Source of the DNA: Paenibacillus sp. FSL W8-0186
GTDB taxonomy: Bacteria; Bacillota; Bacilli; Paenibacillales; Paenibacillaceae
Direction: 5' to 3'
Length of the DNA stretch: 64,000 nucleotides
Assembly (NCBI RefSeq): GCF_037969765.1
Contig: NZ_CP150207.1
Location: forward strand, 2,776,001 to 2,840,000
Below the pieces are notes generated by a model. The model had not been told where the DNA came from. It saw only the letters and a program-made list of their open reading frames with translations, and ran no database searches. Shown here one piece after another: positions 35,988-45,719 of the stretch (the stretch's first letter is position 1; each line of letters opens with the position of its first letter). Position numbers and translations under genes: made by a program.

Positions 35988-36877
35988 ATGACGGTCATGA
36001 TCCATGAATATATAATCAGAACGCAAGACTCAGGGCCATACGGAATAACGAGGGGTAAAGACGGAGCCATGTGGTTTACGGAACAACGGGCAATCGAATC
36101 GGGCGAATCAATGCCGCAGGCGAGATCATTTCGTTCTCCCTACCTACAGAGAATGCCGGCGTGATGTCGATTATATCGGATCGAACCGGAGACTTGTGGT
36201 TTACGGAGTATCAAGCCAATAAGATCGGGAGGATGTCGTTAAGTGGATATTTTACAGAATATGAACTTCCTTCCGCAAATTCAGCCCCTTTCGGCATCAC
36301 GGAAGATAGGGAAGGTGCGATTTGGTTTACGGAAATGAATGGCGGAAATATAGGGAGGTTAACCGCATCGGGAGAGATCACCGAATTCGAATTGCCCAGC
36401 TCAGATACATTTCCTTCATTTATTGTTCCCGGATCAGACGGAGCATTATGGTTTACACAGAATCAAGGGAATTCGATCGGTAGAATCACCACCGAAGGTG
36501 ATGTCACAGAACTTCCCATTCCAACGCCGAACTCCGGACCTGTAGGCATTACGGGCGGTCCTGACGGGGCATTATGGTTTGTTCAAATTATGGGCAATAA
36601 AATCGGAAGAATGACAACTTCCGGCGAAGTAGAGGAGTTTATGATACCGACATCGAATGCCAGGCCCCATGCTATCATTTCCGGGGAAAATGAAGATCTC
36701 TGGTTTACGGAATGGGGCGGTAACAAGATCGGACGAATTACGGTTCAGGGAATGGTTACAGAGTATCCAATCCCTACGAAACACGCAGAGCCCCACGGTT
36801 TAGCGATGGGTGAAAAGGGGGAAATTTGGTTTGCCGAAGAGTGTAATCGAATTGGACGGCTTATCATCTCCACCTGA
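35988..36877 (+). pseudogene. vgb: Virginiamycin B lyase (Vgb), frameshifted near the 5' end
   Basis: ATG 35988 with GGGAGGT upstream starts in frame ([26 protein letters not shown]), but after Gln near 36092 the frame runs off and stops at 36162. The remaining seven-bladed propeller continues in another frame from [13 protein letters not shown] to the end at 36877. Every blade has the W(F)T/VE/Q...NxIGR phrase, and the catalytic pair is present (His in EPHG, Glu in WFAEEC). One base is missing between CAA and CGGGC. So a vgb gene next to an intact vat is broken, unless this is a sequencing error. No homopolymer run explains it. Confidence 0.88.
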
Positions 36878-36959
36878 AACTATAATTACATTAAAGTTTA
36901 AACCCGACTTTATTTTTACTATAATAAAAATAAACAAAACCATATAAGCGAGGGCGATC

Positions 36960-37310
36960 ATGACCAAACATCGGATTTATACAACAAGTGTCGCAAGCGT
37001 CTATCCCCATTATGTTACAAAGGCGGAGAAAAAAGGCCGTACGAAAACAGAAGTCGATGAAATCATCCGTTGGTTGACAGGGTATAGCCAGGAAGAGTTA
37101 GAAGCGCATCTGGAGAAAAAAACAGACTTTGAGACATTTTTTGCGGAGGCTACTCAAATAAATCCTTCCCGTACTTTAATCAAAGGCGTGGTCTGCGGTG
37201 TTCGAGTGGAAGACATCGAAGAGCCCACGATGCAGGAAATTCGCTATTTGGATAAGCTGATTGATGAGCTTGCAAAGGGAAAAGCAATGGAGAAAATTTT
37301 GCGAAAATAA
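36960..37310 (+). CDS. DUF2200 family protein
   Basis: 116 residues with the DUF2200 pattern: [19 protein letters not shown] at the start, [19 protein letters not shown], then [30 protein letters not shown] and [18 protein letters not shown]. Cytoplasmic; function unknown. RBS GCGAGGG is weak. Single gene before a strong terminator. Confidence 0.9.
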   Translation: MTKHRIYTTSVASVYPHYVTKAEKKGRTKTEVDEIIRWLTGYSQEELEAHLEKKTDFETFFAEATQINPSRTLIKGVVCGVRVEDIEEPTMQEIRYLDKLIDELAKGKAMEKILRK

Positions 37311-37350
37311 TATTGTTCTTGAGATCAATTAACTCAGAAATAATGGATTC

Positions 37351-37399
37351 AAAATCAGCCTCCTATGCGTTTTATAAACCGTACAGGAGGTTGATTTTT
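37351..37399 (+). terminator. Terminator after the DUF2200 gene
   Basis: 14-bp stem AAAATCAGCCTCCT / AGGAGGTTGATTTT with one G-T pair, T-rich end; can act on both strands between convergent genes. Confidence 0.85.
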
Positions 37400-37419
37400 G
37401 TGGCATAGGCAGCTGATTA

Positions 37420-37698
37420 TTATTTATTCTTTACGATTTCTTGATATAATTCCTCAAGATGTTGCTGGACACTTCGCAGTTCATCTTTTCCTCTTAATGT
37501 AATATCGTATTGGGAGCCTTTGTTAATTAAATAACCTTCGCTCGTCAGATGATCCAGCTCTTGCTTAACTTGCTGCGGACTTAAATGATAGCCGTGGCTG
37601 TTGATTTCAGGTTGGATCTCTTCCGGTGTAATTGCATTTATATTTGCATGATACAACAGGTGAATGCGTGAAAATGGACTTTCGAAACCTGAGTGCAT
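37420..37698 (-). CDS. Small winged-helix (PadR-like) protein
   Basis: 92 residues from ATG 37698, nine bases after AAAGGAG. Predicted winged helix: SRIHLLYHANINAITPEEIQ, YHLSPQQVKQELDHLTSEGYL, then the wing YDITLRGKDELRSV and a C-terminal helix. Resembles short PadR-type or YjcP-like regulators, with the usual dimerisation helix reduced. Target unknown. Convergent with DUF2200. Confidence 0.65.
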   Translation of the reverse strand: MHSGFESPFSRIHLLYHANINAITPEEIQPEINSHGYHLSPQQVKQELDHLTSEGYLINKGSQYDITLRGKDELRSVQQHLEELYQEIVKNK

Positions 37699-37855
37699 GA
37701 TGAAGGTTCTCCTTTTCAAAAATGGTACTTAATCAGGGTTATTATTTGTGTTTGTGTCCCCACATATACATTCCCCCAAATCAAGTCCTCCCCTATAAAA
37801 AGTTCAGTTGCCAATCCATAAGTGAATCTCTTGAAAAGAAGAGGGGCTCCACACT

Positions 37856-38223
37856 GATATTGGACTGTCGCTTGCGGCAACTTACCCTGATAAATACGAT
37901 ACATATACCGGTTTCTCGCAAATTACGAACTGGGTTGACAACGACAAGCTGAGCTACAAATGGCTGCTGAAAAGGGCGAGGGAGAAAAACCATCAAAAGG
38001 CGATTAACGGCCGTCGGAGAGCCTCCTTATTGCGATAGCTTTAAACAATGGACCGTTATCCGCAAATGGCAATTTAAATTCAATACCATGTTCTATGACG
38101 CAGGGGATCAAGGATCCGCGACCTTTTATTCAGGCCTTAAAATCATGCTGCGGTCGACGGATTACTCACTGATAGACATTTATAATTCCCTTGTGCGCGG
38201 CTTTAAGCTTTCGTATTCGGAAG
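37856..38223 (+). pseudogene. Alpha/beta hydrolase remnant
   Basis: Two pieces in different frames: DIGLSLAATYPDKYDTYTGF with NDKLSYKWLLKRARE (from 37856), then after a frameshift near 38010 GEPPYCDSFKQWTVIRKW, NTMFYDAGDQGSATFYSG and DYSLIDIYNSLVRGFKLSYS. This matches the lid and post-nucleophile part of peptidase/hydrolase-type alpha/beta proteins. The N-terminal half with the nucleophile elbow and the C-terminal end are gone. Confidence 0.6.
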
Positions 38224-38260
38224 AAAGGAGCAGAACTGCCGATGGCAGCTGCTCCTTTAT
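38224..38260. terminator. Strong bidirectional hairpin
   Basis: 10-bp stem AAAGGAGCAG / CTGCTCCTTT (38224-38233, 38249-38258) with an inner CTGCC / GGCAG stem; downstream end of the CueP-like gene on the minus strand. Confidence 0.7.
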
Positions 38261-38284
38261 ATGTTGAAGAGGATGATCAGTCTT

Positions 38285-38818
38285 TTATGTCAATTGCATG
38301 GTTGTAATGCATGTATCGTCACTTTCAAACGTTGAAAATGTAGATTCCACTTTTTTCTCGTTTTGGGTAATTGAGATACGATATTCTTTGTCTCTCGGCA
38401 GCCATAAATCAATAAATCCATGGGAATTTGACGTTAATTTTTCATCTCGTATAACGTTTCCTTCGCTATCTTCAATATATACCTCAAACTCTTTATTTAC
38501 CAATTCTCCTCGGCAACCAGTCAGGCTATGGGTTGCACAAGGATGTGTTTGTTCAACGTATGGTGCAATAGAAACAAAGAACTCGTCTTCCGGCAATGCA
38601 TAGGTTAACTGGCTGTTATCCTGGTTTGTAACTATTAATTGCATGGAATTAATTGAGGCAGACTGGTCCTCTATATTACCACTGCTATAATCACTTACTA
38701 ACTGTTTAATATCTACGTCACTTTTTATGATCCCATTGTTATTTTCTGACTGTTGGCTTACACATCCACTTAATACAATAATTGAGACAATACTAATAAA
38801 GAACAATAGTTTTCTCAT
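38285..38818 (-). CDS. CueP-like metal-binding lipoprotein
   Basis: 177 residues. Lipoprotein signal peptide with lipobox LSGC (Cys19). The C-terminal part has the CueP-family pattern EDEFFVSIAPYVEQTHPCATHSLTGC (Cys and His cluster), then GELVNKEF, SHGFIDLWLPRD and the final DDTCITTMQL. CueP of Salmonella is a periplasmic copper-binding protein; in Gram-positives the homologues are membrane-anchored. A copper-binding role outside the membrane is likely. RBS AAGGGGGCG precedes the ATG. Confidence 0.85.
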   Translation of the reverse strand: MRKLLFFISIVSIIVLSGCVSQQSENNNGIIKSDVDIKQLVSDYSSGNIEDQSASINSMQLIVTNQDNSQLTYALPEDEFFVSIAPYVEQTHPCATHSLTGCRGELVNKEFEVYIEDSEGNVIRDEKLTSNSHGFIDLWLPRDKEYRISITQNEKKVESTFSTFESDDTCITTMQLT

Positions 38819-39030
38819 TGAATTATTCGCCCCCTTTTCATATTATTCATAAACTGTATAAGTACCATAAATTGTATATACACCATAAATAGCATTTAGT
38901 AAGTGATTTACTGCACTGACAAGCACCGAGCTCTACCAACATGCGGTTCCATTGCTGAAATGTGATTCAAGGATTGAATTTGAATGGCGATGTATTAGAA
39001 ATTTGCTAGTCATGATTAAACTATCGGATA

Positions 39031-39837
39031 CTATAGTTTTCTTGCTTTGATTACAAAGGTTACAGGAAGCATCTTTGCTTTCTGGGCAAAATCGCTGTCC
39101 CGTAATTGCATAATTTCATTATCCGACTCCTCAATTAGTTGCTCAATGACAAACCCCGCTTTTGAGAGCGCATTCACATAAGTTGATAGTTTACGATCCG
39201 ATAAGGTTAGCGTACTTTCTTCAAGAGAAACCGAATACCAAGATTCATCGAAATAACTTTTTTTAAAAATAAGCATACTATTTTCTGAAGCTACACATTT
39301 GTGTATAGGGTGGGACCAACTGAAAATAAATACGCCGTCTTTTTTTAGGTAAGAAGCAATTCGGCCGAAAGTACCTTCAAGGTCGGTGGTCCAGCCGATG
39401 GCATAAATCGAATAAACAAAGTCAAAATAATCCTCGGGTATGCCGCATTCTTCTTCCATGGGAGAACAGATCAATTGGGCTGTAAGGCCGCACGCCGCCA
39501 AATGCTGCCTTGTCTTTTCGATTTGGTTTTCTGACATATCCAATCCCCATAGTTCAGATGCTTTGCGTTCCCCATGATATTGCAAGGATTGACCGCTGCC
39601 ACAGCCGATCTCCAGCATCTTTTTCCCTGAGACATCGCCAAAAAGCTGGCACTTTTCTTCTGAGACAAATGCTCCATATAGAGGAAGCGAGGTTGCTCCT
39701 AAGATGTCATTTCCCTTTGTGTCCCAAAAGATGCTGTTTGTCTTATGTATAGAAGCCTTATTCATGTCGACCGAGATGGCGCTGCCAACCTCGCCAGCGC
39801 CTATAATGTTTGTTCTGTTCACAGAATTCTTGTCCAT
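39031..39837 (-). CDS. Class I SAM-dependent methyltransferase
   Basis: 268 residues from ATG 39837, eight bases after GGGGAGGA. SAM motif I MLEIGCGSGQSLQYHG, motif II LWGLDMSENQIEKTR, then FDFVYSIYAIGWTTDLE and YLKKDGVFIFSWSHPI. The N-terminus includes a WDTKGNDILGATSLPLYG phrase common to a Bacillales methyltransferase group of unknown substrate. Single gene. The 39838-40100 stretch beside it is AT-rich and gene-free. Confidence 0.9.
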   Translation of the reverse strand: MDKNSVNRTNIIGAGEVGSAISVDMNKASIHKTNSIFWDTKGNDILGATSLPLYGAFVSEEKCQLFGDVSGKKMLEIGCGSGQSLQYHGERKASELWGLDMSENQIEKTRQHLAACGLTAQLICSPMEEECGIPEDYFDFVYSIYAIGWTTDLEGTFGRIASYLKKDGVFIFSWSHPIHKCVASENSMLIFKKSYFDESWYSVSLEESTLTLSDRKLSTYVNALSKAGFVIEQLIEESDNEIMQLRDSDFAQKAKMLPVTFVIKARKL

Positions 39838-40103
39838 GCCGACGTCCTCCCCAAATATAATGCCTAAACGTATATTCCGATTTGCAAAAGCGAACACCTG
39901 TGCTGATTAATCCACATTAATGTACCATTTTCCCATGAACAAATCCACTAAAATTATCCACTCAGTGTTAAAGAAGCGTTGGTGCTCAGTAGTGATTAGC
40001 TGTAGCTGTCCAAAGAAATAATCACTTCACTTGACAGTGGACTTATTAAATACTGTATAAGAACTATTAGAGTTCATTATAATTTGGATGGTTACGAATA
40101 AAT

Positions 40104-40145
40104 AACCCTCAGGAACGCTGTAAAGGCGCGCCTTGAGGGTTTTTG
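40104..40145 (+). terminator. Terminator-like hairpin upstream of the Yxd-type operon
   Basis: Stem AACCCTCAGG / CC(T)TGAGGGTT with one bulged T, followed by TTTT, on the plus strand. No plus-strand gene lies upstream, so it either insulates the operon or belongs to an unseen RNA. Confidence 0.6.
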
Positions 40146-40153
40146 CATAATTT

Positions 40154-40195
40154 TAAGGTTGCTGTAAGGTTGCGATTAACATGGTGTAAGCTTCG
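40154..40195 (+). promoter_or_regulatory. Response-regulator binding repeats
   Basis: TAAGGTTGC occurs at 40154 and again exactly 11 bp later at 40165, with a related TAAGCTTCG two steps further on (40187). Direct repeats at 11-bp spacing are typical of OmpR-family regulators; the OmpR-type gene at 45.7 kb is the likely ligand. The site lies 55-95 bp upstream of the ATPase gene. Confidence 0.6.
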
Positions 40196-40248
40196 ACCAT
40201 TAAGATTGGATTTACATTCGAGAAATTCAACGCTTAAGGAGTGTAACC

Positions 40249-41016
40249 ATGAAAACCATACTGCAAGCAAACAACGTAAACAAAACCTTTGGCACAAAAG
40301 GAAACCTATATACGGCGCTGCAAAACATCAATCTGAGCATTGAAGAAGGGGAGTATGTCGGCATTATGGGCCCATCCGGTGCGGGGAAGTCGACGCTGCT
40401 GAACATCTTTTCGACGATCGATACGCCGACCTCCGGTGAAATTACGATCGTCGGGCAAAACATCGTCGCTATGAACGAGGAGAAGCTGTCCGATTTCCGT
40501 CGGAATAAGCTCGGGTTTATTTTTCAGGACTACAATCTACTTGATACATTGACGGTCAAGGAAAACATCCTGCTCCCGCTGGCCTTATCCAAAGTCCCGG
40601 CAGCCGAAATCGAAAAGCGGGTTGAGGCAATCGCCGATACGTTTGGCATTCGCGAGATTCTCGATAAGTACCCATACCACATATCGGGGGGACAAAAGCA
40701 GCGTGCGGCGGCATCTCGGGCGATCGTGTCGAATCCGAGCTTGATTTTGGCGGACGAGCCGACCGGCGCGCTCGATTCGAAATCAGCGACCAGTCTGCTG
40801 GAAAGCTTGAGCAAGCTAAACCAGCACAATCAAGCGACCATCCTGATGGTTACCCACGACGCCTATGCGGCGAGCTTCTGCAAGAGGGTCATTTTTATCA
40901 ATGACGGCCGGCTGTTCAAAGAGCTCCATAAGGAAGGCTTAACGAGACAAGCATTTTTCGGACAGATTATTGAAGTTTTGGCGACGCTCGGAGGTGGTCA
41001 TCATGACGCTATTTAA
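40249..41016 (+). CDS. yxdL: Bce/Yxd-type ABC transporter ATPase
   Basis: 255 residues. Walker [10 protein letters not shown], signature ISGGQKQR, Walker [14 protein letters not shown] and switch His in VTHDAYAA are all intact. ATP-hydrolysing half of a MacB-like exporter that removes or releases peptide antibiotics from their lipid targets. RBS AAGGAG precedes ATG 40249. The permease gene overlaps its end by 14 bp. With YxeA next in line it parallels yxdLM-yxeA of Bacillus subtilis; the symbol is by analogy. Confidence 0.93.
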   Translation: MKTILQANNVNKTFGTKGNLYTALQNINLSIEEGEYVGIMGPSGAGKSTLLNIFSTIDTPTSGEITIVGQNIVAMNEEKLSDFRRNKLGFIFQDYNLLDTLTVKENILLPLALSKVPAAEIEKRVEAIADTFGIREILDKYPYHISGGQKQRAAASRAIVSNPSLILADEPTGALDSKSATSLLESLSKLNQHNQATILMVTHDAYAASFCKRVIFINDGRLFKELHKEGLTRQAFFGQIIEVLATLGGGHHDAI

Positions 41017-42934
41017 GATCGCCGGGAAGAACATCCGAAAGAACTTCACGAATTATTTTCTTTACTTCGCTTCGATGATATTCAGCATCGTCATCTATTT
41101 TACGTTCGTGTCCTTGAAATACGACAGCACTATCGCTTCCGCATCGGAAGGATCGCAAAAGATCAGCTCGGCTTTCAGCGGGGCGGCGGTCGTGCTGATC
41201 GTTTTCGTGGCGGTGTTCATCTGGTATTCGAATTCGTTTTTCACGCGCAAGCGCAAAAAAGAGGTAGGGTTGTACTCGCTGCTTGGCGTCCGTAAAAAAC
41301 AGATCGGACGGATGCTGTTTTATGAAAATTTCCTGATGGGCATTCTGGCCCTGATCGTAGGAATCGCGCTTGGAGCGGTGCTTAGCCGGTTTTTTGTGAT
41401 GATTCTGATGAAGGTGATGGGTTACGCCGCCATAGCGGATTTCTCCATTTCTCCGGCTGCGATACTGAATACGTTTCTGGTGTTCATGATCATCACGCTG
41501 ATCACTTCGCTCCAAGGCTATCGCTTGATTTATCGATTCAAGCTGATCGAGCTGTTCAAGGCAGATCAAGAGCGTGAGAAAGAGCCAAAGTCTTCCCTGA
41601 TCATTGCGTTATTGTCCGTAGCGCTCATCGGGTTCGGCTACTGGCTTGCGCTGCAAAATATGCTTACATCCAAGGCATGGGCGACGATCGGCTTCATGCT
41701 GACTCCGCTCGTTATTTTGATATCCGTCATCCTGGGCACATACCTGCTGTTTAACACGTTGACGGTTACGCTGCTGAAGCTGGCCCGCAAACACAAAAAA
41801 AGCTACTGGCGTGGACTGAACCTGATCGGGACTTCCCAGCTGCTGTACCGGATGAAAGGCAACGCGCGGACACTCACGATCATCGCTGTGTTAAGCGCAA
41901 CGACGCTGACGGCGGTTGGAACAGCGTACAGCACGTATTACAACACCCGGACGAACGCGGTGCTTGCGAATCCGAACAGCTATATGTTTATCGGGGTGGA
42001 CAGTACGGTCACAGGAAAAGCCGATAAGGCGATTGAGCAGGCTGCGGAGCATAAAGTGCTTTACCATGAGTCCATGCCTCTCCTTGAGTTAGATGCGGAC
42101 ACCTCCGGCCTGAATCATGCTCAAGGATCAGAAGAGCAGTCGTTTACCGTCATATCCAGCCGCGATTTTAACCGGTTGGCCAAGCTGCAGGGGCGGGATG
42201 ATGCCATAAGCCTTGAAGGCAGCGAAGCCGCAGTGCTCGAACCCGCCTATCTGGAAGGCATTTCGCCGGAGTATGTCGGTTCGTCGATCAAGCTGAAGGG
42301 TGAAGGGATCAATGAAACCATCCAATTCAAAACATTAAAAAAATACAATGTGCTGAATTTTGGAACGGTCTACTCCACCATTGTCGTCAGCGATGAACTT
42401 TTTGCGGAGCTTAAGCCGAATGCCAAGGCTTTGGCTGTCGAAGCCTATAGCATCACGCATCAGGACAAGGCTAAAGAGCTGACAATGCAGTTGGAAGAGA
42501 TTTTACCGGAGAAAGCGGAGCTTTCAAGCTTTTACAGTGATTATTCACGGGGAATGGAATCTACCGGCCTTTTGATGTTTATGGGCGGATTCCTCGGACT
42601 CGTGTTCCTGGCGGCGACTGGCAGCATCATTTACTTCAAGCAGCTGACGGAAGCCGGCAGCGACAAAGCCCGTTATGTGATTTTGCATAAAATCGGCGTC
42701 AAAAAACGGGAAATCCGCAAAACCGTCGCCAAACAGGTGCTATTCATTTTTGCCCTGCCGCTGGCTTTCGGCATCGCCCACTGTGCTGTCGCCCTGTCGG
42801 CATTGTCGAAGCTGATGATGACGAATCTGGTCGTTCCTGTCGTAAGTTGTATGGGTGTCTATGTTTGTATTTACCTGATCTATTATTTCTTGACTGTACA
42901 TGCGTACTGCAAAATCGTTACCAATACAAAATAA
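41003..42934 (+). CDS. yxdM: Bce/Yxd-type ABC transporter permease
   Basis: 643 residues from ATG 41003 (GGAGGTGG upstream). Ten membrane segments in the BceB pattern: 1 + 3 near the N-terminus, four in the middle, then the large extracellular domain of about 200 residues between TM7 and TM8 (about 320-530), and three at the C-terminus. FtsX-type motif in KEVGLYSLLGVRKKQIGRML. The extracellular domain recognises the peptide antibiotic. Start overlaps the ATPase gene, so expression is coupled. Confidence 0.92.
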   Translation: MTLFKIAGKNIRKNFTNYFLYFASMIFSIVIYFTFVSLKYDSTIASASEGSQKISSAFSGAAVVLIVFVAVFIWYSNSFFTRKRKKEVGLYSLLGVRKKQIGRMLFYENFLMGILALIVGIALGAVLSRFFVMILMKVMGYAAIADFSISPAAILNTFLVFMIITLITSLQGYRLIYRFKLIELFKADQEREKEPKSSLIIALLSVALIGFGYWLALQNMLTSKAWATIGFMLTPLVILISVILGTYLLFNTLTVTLLKLARKHKKSYWRGLNLIGTSQLLYRMKGNARTLTIIAVLSATTLTAVGTAYSTYYNTRTNAVLANPNSYMFIGVDSTVTGKADKAIEQAAEHKVLYHESMPLLELDADTSGLNHAQGSEEQSFTVISSRDFNRLAKLQGRDDAISLEGSEAAVLEPAYLEGISPEYVGSSIKLKGEGINETIQFKTLKKYNVLNFGTVYSTIVVSDELFAELKPNAKALAVEAYSITHQDKAKELTMQLEEILPEKAELSSFYSDYSRGMESTGLLMFMGGFLGLVFLAATGSIIYFKQLTEAGSDKARYVILHKIGVKKREIRKTVAKQVLFIFALPLAFGIAHCAVALSALSKLMMTNLVVPVVSCMGVYVCIYLIYYFLTVHAYCKIVTNTK

Positions 42935-42947
42935 GGAGTGAACGTAA

Positions 42948-43316
42948 ATGAAAAAGGGATTTATCGCTATAGCGGTTGTTGTGATCGTTCTGGTCGGATT
43001 CGTCGTATTCATTCAAAACGTGAATTTAAACCGAATCGGTGCGGAGCAATATTACGTGCAGATTAACCAAGACGGAAAGAAAATCGAAGATAAGTCGGAC
43101 AGCGGACAGAAGTATGTTTCTTACGAATACACCCTGGAGGGCTTTGATTCTAACGGAAAGGAAAAGGTGCTGACCTTTACAGCAGGTAAAGAACTGCGTC
43201 AAGATGCGTACCTGAGAGTCTATGTGAAGGGGAATGATGTAAGCTCCTACCAGGAAGTGCAGGCAACCGAGCTACCCGAACAAGTGAAGCAAAAGCTGGT
43301 TGGTGCCGGGAAATAA
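42948..43316 (+). CDS. yxeA: YxeA family protein
   Basis: 122 residues: N-terminal membrane anchor (FIAIAVVVIVLVGFVVFI) and an extracellular beta-barrel OB-like domain (DUF1093). Characteristic YYVQINQDGKKIEDK and YVSYEYTLEGFDSNGKEK phrases, then KELRQDAYLRVYV. In B. subtilis yxeA follows yxdLM and is controlled by YxdJ. It lies 13 bp after the permease gene, RBS AAGGAGTG. Exact role unknown. Confidence 0.92.
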   Translation: MKKGFIAIAVVVIVLVGFVVFIQNVNLNRIGAEQYYVQINQDGKKIEDKSDSGQKYVSYEYTLEGFDSNGKEKVLTFTAGKELRQDAYLRVYVKGNDVSSYQEVQATELPEQVKQKLVGAGK

Positions 43317-43377
43317 GCTCTTTATACGGGGAATCTGGATATAGTCTACTAAAAATGTGTACGAGGGAGAGAATCCG

Positions 43378-45576
43378 ATGTATCGAAAAAACTTTAAATC
43401 TGTATCACAAAAAACGCTGACTTACTCGCTGGCTTTTACGCTTGCGGCCTGTCCGGTCGTCGGCGCTGGCCAAGCGCTTGCAAAACCAGCCGCCGTCGCA
43501 TCCACTGAATCCATAGAAATGACGCAAGCGCATGCCCAGGTCCAATACCGGATCAACGCAAGGCTAGACGAGAAGAATATGCGCATCCATGGAAACGAGA
43601 CCGTCACTTACCGGAACACGTCCAACCATACGCTGCGGAAGATCGTCTTCCATACGTATGCCGATGCCAACCGGTCCAAAACGACCCAAACTTCGATGTT
43701 TGAGCAAAACAACGAGGAGATCCAGAAGGAAAATCCGCAGAAGAAGCCGGAAGATTTTCTTGGCGGCATCTACATTCGCAGCGCGGCGGCTGACGGACAA
43801 TCTTTGGCTTTTTCAAACAGCAATCAGGCTCTGACCGTTGAATTGAAGCAGGAGCTAAAGCCTGGGGAAGCGGTGACGGTTGAAATCGGTTTTGAGGTGA
43901 AAATTCCTTTCGGCATGCAGCGCCTGTCCTACTACAAAGACATTATCAATGGCGCACATTGGTTCCCGGTCATGTCGGTCTACGACGAGAACAAACAGGA
44001 GTGGGACAACAAGCCGTACAGCAAGACCTTCGAAACCGATTATTACGATTCATCGGATTTCGAAGTTCATATTAACGTGCCGGAAGCCTATCAAGTGCTG
44101 ATGCCAGGGACGATCACCACGCAGGCGGACCCGAAAGAGCCCGGCCGGAAAGTTGTTACCGCTGTTGCCGATAACACCCGGGAGCATGTCTTTTTTGCCA
44201 GCCCGAATTATAAGGTGGAGAGCGTAACGCGTGACGGCTTGACGATTGAATATTTTTATTTCGACAATATGCCAAACAAGAAAAAAATCGTCGATGAATA
44301 CATCGACACCGCTTTTAAGGCTTTTCAATTTTTCAGTGAAAAATACGGGAAATATCCATACTCTGAGTTCCGGATCGCAGAGTCGTACGTAGAGGGTGTG
44401 GCGGTCGAGTTTGCCCGGGTCATCCAAATGGGGCAAATCCGGCCGAATAGCGATCCGGCACATGATACCACATTCGTGCACGAGATTGCCCATCAATGGT
44501 TTCATGCTTTAATCGGCAACAATTCGGAGAAAGAGTCGTTTTTGGACGAAGGGTTTGCCGATTTTTCGATGGTGTATTTTGCGGAAAAACAAGGCGATGA
44601 GCTGAACGGGTTCAAATCGATCCAAATCGATGATGTGTCTTTTATAGACAAGCCGATCGCCTCAAACAATACGGAAGCGGGGGGCGAGGCCAACCCGGTC
44701 TTTTATAAAAAAGGACGCCAGGCCATCTACCAGCTGTACCGCATGGTGGGCGAGGACAAATTCGATGCGTTCATGCAGGAATATTTCAAGCGGTACCAGT
44801 ACAAAAACGCGACGATCAGCGGGTTGCTGCAAACCATCCAGGATACGCTAGGAGAAGAAGCGCGAAAGGAAATGGACAAGGCGCTGCATGATCCGCAGTT
44901 TGCTCTAAAGCCCGAATACCAATTGTCTGAGACAGAAAAAGCCACTTATTTGCGTGAACAGTTTAAAGACGCGTACCATTTGACCCTGTCCCAAATTCCG
45001 AATCTTCCGGCGGAAACGATGAGCCGCATCGTGGATAAGGCGCTACAAGGCGAACCGTTGACGATCGTGGTGAGTGATCAGGCCAGCGGCATAGCGAAAA
45101 AGCAGCAGCAGACAATCTTGGAACAGCTCGAAGGATTTCTGGAGGTGTTGGGCATTCCGCATGAGGTGATTTCCGATCGGCAAACACTCAAAAATAAGCT
45201 GAAAAAGGAGCTGCCAAACAGCAATATTATTGCCATCGGCAGCGCGAAAACGAACGGACTCATCCAGGCGCTTAAACCCGGAATCATACAGAAATCGAAG
45301 GCCATCGGCTTCGACTGGAAAACCAAGATGAACCAGAAAGCATCTTCGGGCGCATATATCATTAAGCATCCTTACAATCAAAACCGCCTGCTGCTGCATT
45401 TATTCTGGAACGGTGACGCCTTGAGCGACAACGCGGTTGAGCCGTTTGCGGAGCAGATGCTAGAATCGCTCGGTTTTAGCGGCGACTTTTATCAATATTA
45501 CGTTTTGAACAAAACAGGCCAAGTCGCAACAGATAAAAAGATCGCTAACCCGATAGCGAAATTTTTCGGCGAATAA
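43378..45576 (+). CDS. Secreted M1-family zinc metallopeptidase
   Basis: 732 residues from ATG 43378 with GAGGGAGAG upstream. N-terminal signal sequence (LTYSLAFTLAACPVVGAGQALA), which contains LAAC and could also be a lipobox. Gluzincin domain: VEGVAVEFARVIQMG at the exopeptidase position, zinc site HEIAHQWFHAL near residue 368 with the third ligand Glu in FLDEGFADF. A further 250 residues of alpha/beta structure follow. It comes 61 bp after yxeA in the same direction, with no terminator between, so it belongs to the transporter operon; cleavage of peptide antibiotics outside the cell is an attractive inference. Confidence 0.9.
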   Translation: MYRKNFKSVSQKTLTYSLAFTLAACPVVGAGQALAKPAAVASTESIEMTQAHAQVQYRINARLDEKNMRIHGNETVTYRNTSNHTLRKIVFHTYADANRSKTTQTSMFEQNNEEIQKENPQKKPEDFLGGIYIRSAAADGQSLAFSNSNQALTVELKQELKPGEAVTVEIGFEVKIPFGMQRLSYYKDIINGAHWFPVMSVYDENKQEWDNKPYSKTFETDYYDSSDFEVHINVPEAYQVLMPGTITTQADPKEPGRKVVTAVADNTREHVFFASPNYKVESVTRDGLTIEYFYFDNMPNKKKIVDEYIDTAFKAFQFFSEKYGKYPYSEFRIAESYVEGVAVEFARVIQMGQIRPNSDPAHDTTFVHEIAHQWFHALIGNNSEKESFLDEGFADFSMVYFAEKQGDELNGFKSIQIDDVSFIDKPIASNNTEAGGEANPVFYKKGRQAIYQLYRMVGEDKFDAFMQEYFKRYQYKNATISGLLQTIQDTLGEEARKEMDKALHDPQFALKPEYQLSETEKATYLREQFKDAYHLTLSQIPNLPAETMSRIVDKALQGEPLTIVVSDQASGIAKKQQQTILEQLEGFLEVLGIPHEVISDRQTLKNKLKKELPNSNIIAIGSAKTNGLIQALKPGIIQKSKAIGFDWKTKMNQKASSGAYIIKHPYNQNRLLLHLFWNGDALSDNAVEPFAEQMLESLGFSGDFYQYYVLNKTGQVATDKKIANPIAKFFGE

Positions 45577-45655
45577 TAATAAAAAGAAAGCCGCTGGTCA
45601 AAACACCCATTTCAATATATGGTTATAGTAATGGCAGGGCGGGGAAGATGATTAC

Positions 45656-45691
45656 TGAAGACTCGGCAGGTTTTAGCTGCCGGTCTTTTTC
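45656..45691 (+). terminator. Terminator between peptidase and response regulator
   Basis: Stem AAGACTCGGCAG / CTGCCGGTCTT with a bulged T and 7-nt loop, followed by TTTCC. It separates the transporter operon from the two-component genes. Confidence 0.75.
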
Positions 45692-45719
45692 CCTGCTTGT
45701 AGAAAGGAGTTCGAACCAA

